Source: Parcubacteria group bacterium
GTDB taxonomy: Bacteria; Patescibacteriota; Minisyncoccia; Minisyncoccales; CG1-02-41-26
Assembly: GCA_013203565.1 (NCBI GenBank)
Contig: JABMPZ010000101.1
Coordinates: 1-9,254 of the forward strand
DNA length: 9,254 bases
Direction of reading: 5' to 3'
Shown here: piece by piece, positions 5,559-9,254 of the stretch
How positions within the stretch are numbered: position 1 is the first letter of the stretch
Layout: each line of letters opens with the position of its first letter
Translations under genes and position numbers: made by a program
Notes under the pieces: model-generated
Told to the model about the DNA's origin: nothing
The model's database searches: none
What the model saw: the letters and a program-made list of their open reading frames with translations, nothing else

Positions 5559-7610
5559 CTATTCTTCGGGAATACCGCCTAAGAGGGCATCGAACTCACC
5601 ATCCCATTTCGGATTAATTGCAAGCGCTTTTTGAATAAATTCCTTGGCTTTGTCATATTCCTCTGCTCTTATTGCCACTGCAATTAATGTTTGATGAGAA
5701 TTAAGCCATTCTGGCTCAAGGTCAACAGCTGTTTGAGCAAATTGTATGGCAGTTTCATATTCTTTCATATGAACTTTTGTTTGAGCCAAAGACCAATATG
5801 CCTGCTGATGGTTTGGAGATAAAGCCATAGCTCTGTTTCCGTATTCTTCAGCTAAAGAAAGCTTATTAATATCAAGAATAGCATAAATGTTATGAATTTG
5901 AGCTAACTTAAGAGTTGTCCTGTAATCAGTAGGGGTTGTTTTTATTGTCTTTTCTAACTCTGTAATAACAAAATCCAATTCTTTAATAAGTGTCGCTTTT
6001 GGTATGGTTTCTAAATTTTCATGCACAAATTGCTGTGTATGTTGAGCAAAGAAATTCCTAATTTGATACTTACCCATAGGACTGGCTTCTAATGCTTTTT
6101 TGTAATATACAAGTCGCTCTTCAGGAGACCCAGTTATTATTGATTGTATTACTAAGCTATCTGTTTTGAGCGGTTGAATAACAAACTCAAAAAAGGTAAC
6201 AAGAAAAACAAGCAAGAAAATAACTCCTACCCAAGGTCGGACTGGTTTTACTTGAGTAGATTGTGGTTTTTCAGGGCTTACTAAAAAAGCAATAAAACTA
6301 ATAATAAGGATAAAGAGCATCAGGCTTGCAGGCATATCAAAAACAGTAAGGTTTTGTATAAAATAAGAGATAGGTAAAGCTAAAAATACAGAAAACAGCC
6401 AAAAACTAATGGTTTTCTGTTTAAAATATTTCTTTATTAATGCAAAAGCCATCGTTACAAACAAACCAAGATACGCAAAAACACCAAAAATACCTGTGGT
6501 AACTAATGTATCAAGCACAATATTATGAGTTCTATCAAACCAAATCTCACTTCCACACTTACCTGTGTATAAACATGGATTAAAAAACTTAGGAAAAAGA
6601 ATTATATAGTTTTCAGGTCCCCAACCAAACATTGGTCTTTCTAAAAATCCTTTCCAAGCCATTTGCCAATTAATAAAACGAGAAGCAGAAGTTAATTCAA
6701 CAAACTTATTCAATACAAAACTACCCGGAATAAAAAGTAAAATCACAAGAGAAAGAACCGTTAGAGAGAAAACAGCTAAAGCAATCCTACTTGCAATTTT
6801 CACTCCCCTATTTTTTACCTTGAAGCTCAAGTATAAAAGACCAATTAGAGCTATCCCGCCCATTGTTCCTAAAGTAGCAGAACGAGCACCAGCAAAATAT
6901 ATACTTAATCCAGATGCAACAGCCATTATCGCAATCAATATTTTAAGATATTTGTTTTTTTCTTCAAAAAATAAATATATAGCAAAGAAAACTTGAAATA
7001 AAAGATATGTGCCTAAAAAAGAGGTATTGCCTAAAGCAGAGCCACCTAATTTATAAATAACAATACCTACTTCAGCAAGTAAAGTAGGGATAGAAACTAA
7101 AGCGCCTATACAAATAGAAATCCAAAAAATCATCCGCCATTCAGATATTTTTCTAAAGCTGGAGGAAATAGCTAAAAACAAACCAAATAAATGTAACCAT
7201 ATCAAAAGCCCTGTCATTCTCTCAAACTTGGACCAAAAAGACCTTGAGAAATCAGCGCCTAAAATTGAGCTAAGAATTACAATAATTAAATAACAAACAA
7301 AAACCGTAAGAATTTTATTCACACTTGGACGATACTTTTTATAATGTATTGCCAAGAAAAGCCATGCAAAAAATACAATCTGGGCACACGCCATTAAATA
7401 TAAGCCCTTAGGACCCACAAAAGGAAAGTAATACTTGTCATATAGGATAAGCGGTGTAAACAGTATGGCAACTGTGCCAAGTCGCACAATCCATATTAAA
7501 AAAAGCTCAAGCCCCTTTGGTTTGGCTATATGAACTTGTTCATTGCTTGTTGCTGATACATTTTGCAAGGCTTGTCGTTTCTCTTTTTTCATTCTTGATT
7601 TTTTTCCCAT
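5559..7610 (-). CDS. O-antigen ligase/polymerase-like membrane protein (Wzy_C) with C-terminal TPR region
   Basis: The protein has 683 residues. A basic cytoplasmic N-terminus (MGKKSRMKKEKRQ) is followed by roughly 12-13 hydrophobic segments between about 33 and 478. The Wzy_C/WaaL-type signature lies in the large extracytoplasmic loop (about 297-370): RFINWQMAWKGFLERPMFGWGPENY (311-335, core GWGPEN), then FDRTHNIVLDTL (358-369) with the conserved H362-N363. Two cysteines, C346 and C352, could form a disulphide there. FAGARSATLG (239-248) resembles the conserved arginine motif of these enzymes. Residues about 560-675 contain TPR-like helical repeats (AEEYGNRAMALSPNHQQAYWSLAQ; YETAIQFAQTAVDLEPEW; YDKAKEFIQKALAINPKW), probably outside the membrane. 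Family members transfer or polymerise glycans from undecaprenyl diphosphate; the acceptor (lipid, protein or growing polymer) cannot be told from sequence. It is divergent from the initiating transferase at 7714, which supports one glycan pathway. No Shine-Dalgarno is visible, and there is no clear terminator before the strong promoter downstream. Confidence 0.87.
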   Translation of the reverse strand: MGKKSRMKKEKRQALQNVSATSNEQVHIAKPKGLELFLIWIVRLGTVAILFTPLILYDKYYFPFVGPKGLYLMACAQIVFFAWLFLAIHYKKYRPSVNKILTVFVCYLIIVILSSILGADFSRSFWSKFERMTGLLIWLHLFGLFLAISSSFRKISEWRMIFWISICIGALVSIPTLLAEVGIVIYKLGGSALGNTSFLGTYLLFQVFFAIYLFFEEKNKYLKILIAIMAVASGLSIYFAGARSATLGTMGGIALIGLLYLSFKVKNRGVKIASRIALAVFSLTVLSLVILLFIPGSFVLNKFVELTSASRFINWQMAWKGFLERPMFGWGPENYIILFPKFFNPCLYTGKCGSEIWFDRTHNIVLDTLVTTGIFGVFAYLGLFVTMAFALIKKYFKQKTISFWLFSVFLALPISYFIQNLTVFDMPASLMLFILIISFIAFLVSPEKPQSTQVKPVRPWVGVIFLLVFLVTFFEFVIQPLKTDSLVIQSIITGSPEERLVYYKKALEASPMGKYQIRNFFAQHTQQFVHENLETIPKATLIKELDFVITELEKTIKTTPTDYRTTLKLAQIHNIYAILDINKLSLAEEYGNRAMALSPNHQQAYWSLAQTKVHMKEYETAIQFAQTAVDLEPEWLNSHQTLIAVAIRAEEYDKAKEFIQKALAINPKWDGEFDALLGGIPEE

Positions 7611-7632
7611 ATAATTAAAATGATTTTATAAA

Positions 7633-7654
7633 GAGATGGTTTTGAAACCATCTC
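7633..7654. promoter_or_regulatory. 22-base palindrome in the divergent control region
   Basis: GAGATGGTTT, a 2-base centre TG, and AAACCATCTC form a perfect 10+2+10 inverted repeat within the 103 bases between the two divergent glycan genes. On the minus strand it is followed within two bases by TATAAA, a possible -10 box for the ligase gene, and on the plus strand TTGAAA inside it (7642-7647) could serve as a -35 box with a poor -10 (TAGTGT, 7665-7670). An operator shared by both genes is a fair reading, but no regulator is known. Confidence 0.55.
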
Positions 7655-7670
7655 AAACTAAATTTAGTGT

Positions 7671-7707
7671 ATTTTAGCTTGAATCTAGAAAGAATTCAAG
7701 TTAAGAT
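7671..7707 (+). promoter_or_regulatory. Leader hairpin just before the glycosylphosphotransferase start
   Basis: Arm ATTTTAGCTTGAAT (7671-7684) pairs with ATTCAAGTTAAGAT (7694-7707) over 14 positions, two of them G-U, around a 9-base loop. It ends 6 bases before the ATG at 7714, where a ribosome would need to bind; no Shine-Dalgarno sequence is present. It could tune translation, or the repeat could be a protein site. Confidence 0.5.
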
Positions 7708-7713
7708 AATATA

Positions 7714-9042
7714 ATGGATAAAAAATTAAGACAATCTACTTTGCTTGTTGGTGATATAATTTTAGCTTATACAGCCCTTTTGATTACAGTGACTTTGGGC
7801 TTTTGGGGTAAGTTCACTTGGGATATATTTTCCAGACATCTTTTGCCATTTTCCTTGCTATATCTTGTATGGTTTTTATCTTTTTATATCTTTGGACTTT
7901 ACGACTTAAATTTTATTAGACCGAAATCAGAATTACTTGCAAGAACAGGACAAGGTCTTGCTGTTTGTTTTGCCGTTGGATTGGCTTTCTTCTATTTAGT
8001 CCCAATGTTTGGCATTACACCTAAAACTAATCTCTTAATTAGCATTGCACTCTTCGGTGGATTCACTCTACTCTGGCGTCGTTTGTTTTATACCCTATTT
8101 TCTTCTTTATATTTACAAAATGTAAGCTTCTTGGGTCAAAGTGAGCTAGCTAATCAATTAGCTAATGTAATAAAAGACCAACCCCAATTAGGTTATAGAT
8201 TTATAAAGTTCTTGAATAAGACAGTTCCATTAAAAGCTCAACTCAAACAAACGAAAACAAACATTGTAATTATTTCTGAAGATATTAGTAATAATAAAAA
8301 CATAACAGAAGCTCTCTATGTGTGTTTGCCATTAAAAGTAGCTTTCATTGATTTAGCTAAAGCATATGAAATTATCTTACAAAAAGTTCCAGTTGATTTT
8401 GTAAACCAAAACTGGATATTAAGAAATGTAGCTGTGAGTGAAAAAAAGATCTATGACAAAATAAAGAGAATTCTTGATATATTAGCTTCTTTGCTTTTAA
8501 TGGCTATCACCTCCCCTATTTGGGCTGGTGTTGCTATGGCTATTATGTCAGAAGACAAAGGCCCTATTTTTTACAGACAAACTCGGTTAGGTAAAGATGG
8601 AAAACCATTCCTTGTTTGGAAATTCAGGTCAATGGTTGTTGATGCAGAAAAAAAGGGCCCTCAATGGGCAGAGAAAAAAGATAAAAGAGTTACTAAAACA
8701 GGAAACATCTTACGAAGGTTCCATTTAGATGAATTCCCGCAGTTAATCAATGTATTCTGGGGTAATATCTCTTTAACAGGCCCAAGACCAGAACGCCCAG
8801 AGTTTGTTAAAAAACTAGAAAAAGAAATACCTCATTATCATTTAAGACATTTAATTAAACCTGGCTTTACTGGCTGGGCACAGGTTAAGTTTATACAATA
8901 TGCAAGAAGTACAAACGAGAGTCATGAAAAATTCCAACATGACCTATACTATATGAAAAACAGAGCTTTTCTCTTAGATTTAGCCATACTTCTAAAAACA
9001 TTCCAGCTATTCTTCAAACAAGAAAGAGGTTCCAAAAATTAA
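7714..9042 (+). CDS. Polyprenyl glycosylphosphotransferase (bacterial sugar transferase, WbaP-like)
   Basis: The protein has 442 residues. Such enzymes move a sugar-1-phosphate from a nucleotide sugar to undecaprenyl phosphate, the first membrane step of capsule, exopolysaccharide or O-glycan assembly. Four hydrophobic segments lie in about 8-130. Residues about 136-215 resemble a degraded Rossmann-like domain (VSFLGQSELANQLA). The catalytic domain runs from about 248 to the end: a re-entrant membrane helix with the helix-breaking S267-P268 pair, GPIFYRQTRLGKDGKPFLVWKFRSM (283-307), the catalytic D339-E340 in RRFHLDEFPQL, NISLTGPRPERPEF (351-364), and GFTGWAQV (384-391). The length and two-part layout fit the large WbaP/CpsE type, not the short PglC type. 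The sugar cannot be predicted. It is divergent from the ligase-like gene and followed by two terminators. The start has no Shine-Dalgarno; MDKKLRQSTLLVGDIIL is a natural beginning for the first membrane helix. Confidence 0.93.
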   Translation: MDKKLRQSTLLVGDIILAYTALLITVTLGFWGKFTWDIFSRHLLPFSLLYLVWFLSFYIFGLYDLNFIRPKSELLARTGQGLAVCFAVGLAFFYLVPMFGITPKTNLLISIALFGGFTLLWRRLFYTLFSSLYLQNVSFLGQSELANQLANVIKDQPQLGYRFIKFLNKTVPLKAQLKQTKTNIVIISEDISNNKNITEALYVCLPLKVAFIDLAKAYEIILQKVPVDFVNQNWILRNVAVSEKKIYDKIKRILDILASLLLMAITSPIWAGVAMAIMSEDKGPIFYRQTRLGKDGKPFLVWKFRSMVVDAEKKGPQWAEKKDKRVTKTGNILRRFHLDEFPQLINVFWGNISLTGPRPERPEFVKKLEKEIPHYHLRHLIKPGFTGWAQVKFIQYARSTNESHEKFQHDLYYMKNRAFLLDLAILLKTFQLFFKQERGSKN

Positions 9043-9050
9043 CTCAATCA

Positions 9051-9106
9051 AAAAATCCCCGTGTTTGTTACCGAGAAATCCCAGCGGTTCAACCACGGGG
9101 GTTTTT
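9051..9106 (+). terminator. Intrinsic terminator of the transferase gene, with a structured loop
   Basis: AAAAATCCCCGTG (9051-9063) pairs with CACGGGGGTTTTT (9094-9106) over 13 positions, including one G-U and the A-T base of the stem, so the five T form the U-run. It starts 8 bases after the stop codon. The 30-base loop can itself fold, GTT/AAC plus ACCG/CGGT (9067-9073 with 9085-9093), which is more than a terminator needs. Confidence 0.88.
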
Positions 9107-9121
9107 AGTTTTATAGTAATC

Positions 9122-9182
9122 ACAAAACTGCATAACGCTTTGCCACTCCAGAGTAGCAAAGAGTTATGCAGTTTTGTTTTTT
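9122..9182 (+). terminator. Second, very long intrinsic terminator
   Basis: ACAAAACTGCATAAC (9122-9136) pairs perfectly over 15 bases with GTTATGCAGTTTTGT (9163-9177), and CTTTGC (9138-9143) with GCAAAG (9156-9161) inside, leaving a 12-base loop. A T-run (9177-9182) follows on the plus strand; the minus-strand side has none, so it acts in the plus direction. It is a backup for the first terminator or belongs to an unseen short plus-strand transcript, but I found no good promoter between the two. Confidence 0.85.
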
Positions 9183-9186
9183 AGCG

Positions 9187-9220
9187 CTCTCGTTTGTCAC
9201 AATATGCTTTCGGACATTTT
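9187..9220. repeat. Join region of the palindromic repeat family (right copy)
   Basis: CTCTCGTTTGTCA, 11 bases, then CGGACATTTT. CTCGTTTGTC also ends the palindrome at 52-85, and TGTCA-N11-CGGACATTT parallels TGTCA-N12-CGGACATTT at 35-60. It appears to be the tail of one element joined to the head of the next. Confidence 0.65.
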
Positions 9221-9254
9221 GGTTCATTTTGGAGCGCTCGCTCCGAAATGAACC
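9221..9254. repeat. 34-base near-perfect hairpin at the right edge
   Basis: GGTTCATTTTGGAGCG (9221-9236), a 2-base centre CT, and CGCTCCGAAATGAACC (9239-9254) pair at all 16 positions with a single G-T. It is preceded directly by CGGACATTTT, so the complete element probably continues past the window. There is no coding sequence here. Confidence 0.85.

Noticed and set aside
9107..9125. Promoter between the two plus-strand terminators (TATAGT near 9112)
   Set aside because: No -35 box at suitable distance; the upstream position falls on TCAACC.

Overview
The window looks like chromosomal DNA from an AT-rich bacterium of the Candidate Phyla Radiation (Patescibacteria, Parcubacteria-like). The reasons are an inferred family-level likeness: a SecA without the C-terminal zinc-binding tail but with a charged insert in its first nucleotide-binding domain, a compact type II MurB, an ATP-cone/endonuclease protein, and a cell-surface pair made of a TPR-bearing O-antigen ligase-like protein and a polyprenyl glycosylphosphotransferase. 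TGA is used as a stop (STAS gene) and every gene reads through with the standard bacterial code, so there is no sign of TGA-as-glycine recoding. I cannot confirm the lineage without a search.

Layout, left to right: (1) 1-94, two palindromic elements with related cores. (2) 95-946, minus, an ATP-cone plus PD-(D/E)XK nuclease-like protein. (3) 959-1012, a strong intrinsic terminator that ends the minus-strand STAS gene (1020-1469), an anti-sigma-factor-antagonist-like protein with the only textbook Shine-Dalgarno sequence in the window. (4) 1578-5227, minus, a tight murB-secA-ybaB run (gaps of 14 and 3 bases) joining peptidoglycan precursor synthesis, protein export and a nucleoid-associated protein. 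(5) 5228-5558, an intergenic region with two consecutive minus-strand modules, each a strong sigma-70-type promoter followed by a compact structured RNA and a terminator-like hairpin; this is the most interesting part of the window. (6) 5559-7610, minus, a membrane O-antigen ligase/polymerase-like protein with a C-terminal TPR region. (7) 7611-7713, a divergent control region with a perfect 22-base palindrome and a leader hairpin. (8) 7714-9042, plus, the phosphoglycosyltransferase that would start lipid-linked glycan assembly. (9) 9043-9254, two strong tandem terminators followed by more of the palindromic elements seen at the left edge.

Functionally, most of the window concerns building and exporting the cell envelope. 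The plus-strand transferase would load the first sugar phosphate onto the polyprenyl carrier and the divergently transcribed ligase-like protein would act on the finished lipid-linked glycan; MurB supplies UDP-MurNAc, and SecA drives export. The two candidate RNAs lie directly upstream of murB on the same strand and could be independent small RNAs or leader/attenuator elements of the murB-secA-ybaB transcript. Apart from the STAS gene, the starts are preceded by AT-rich sequence without a clear Shine-Dalgarno motif.
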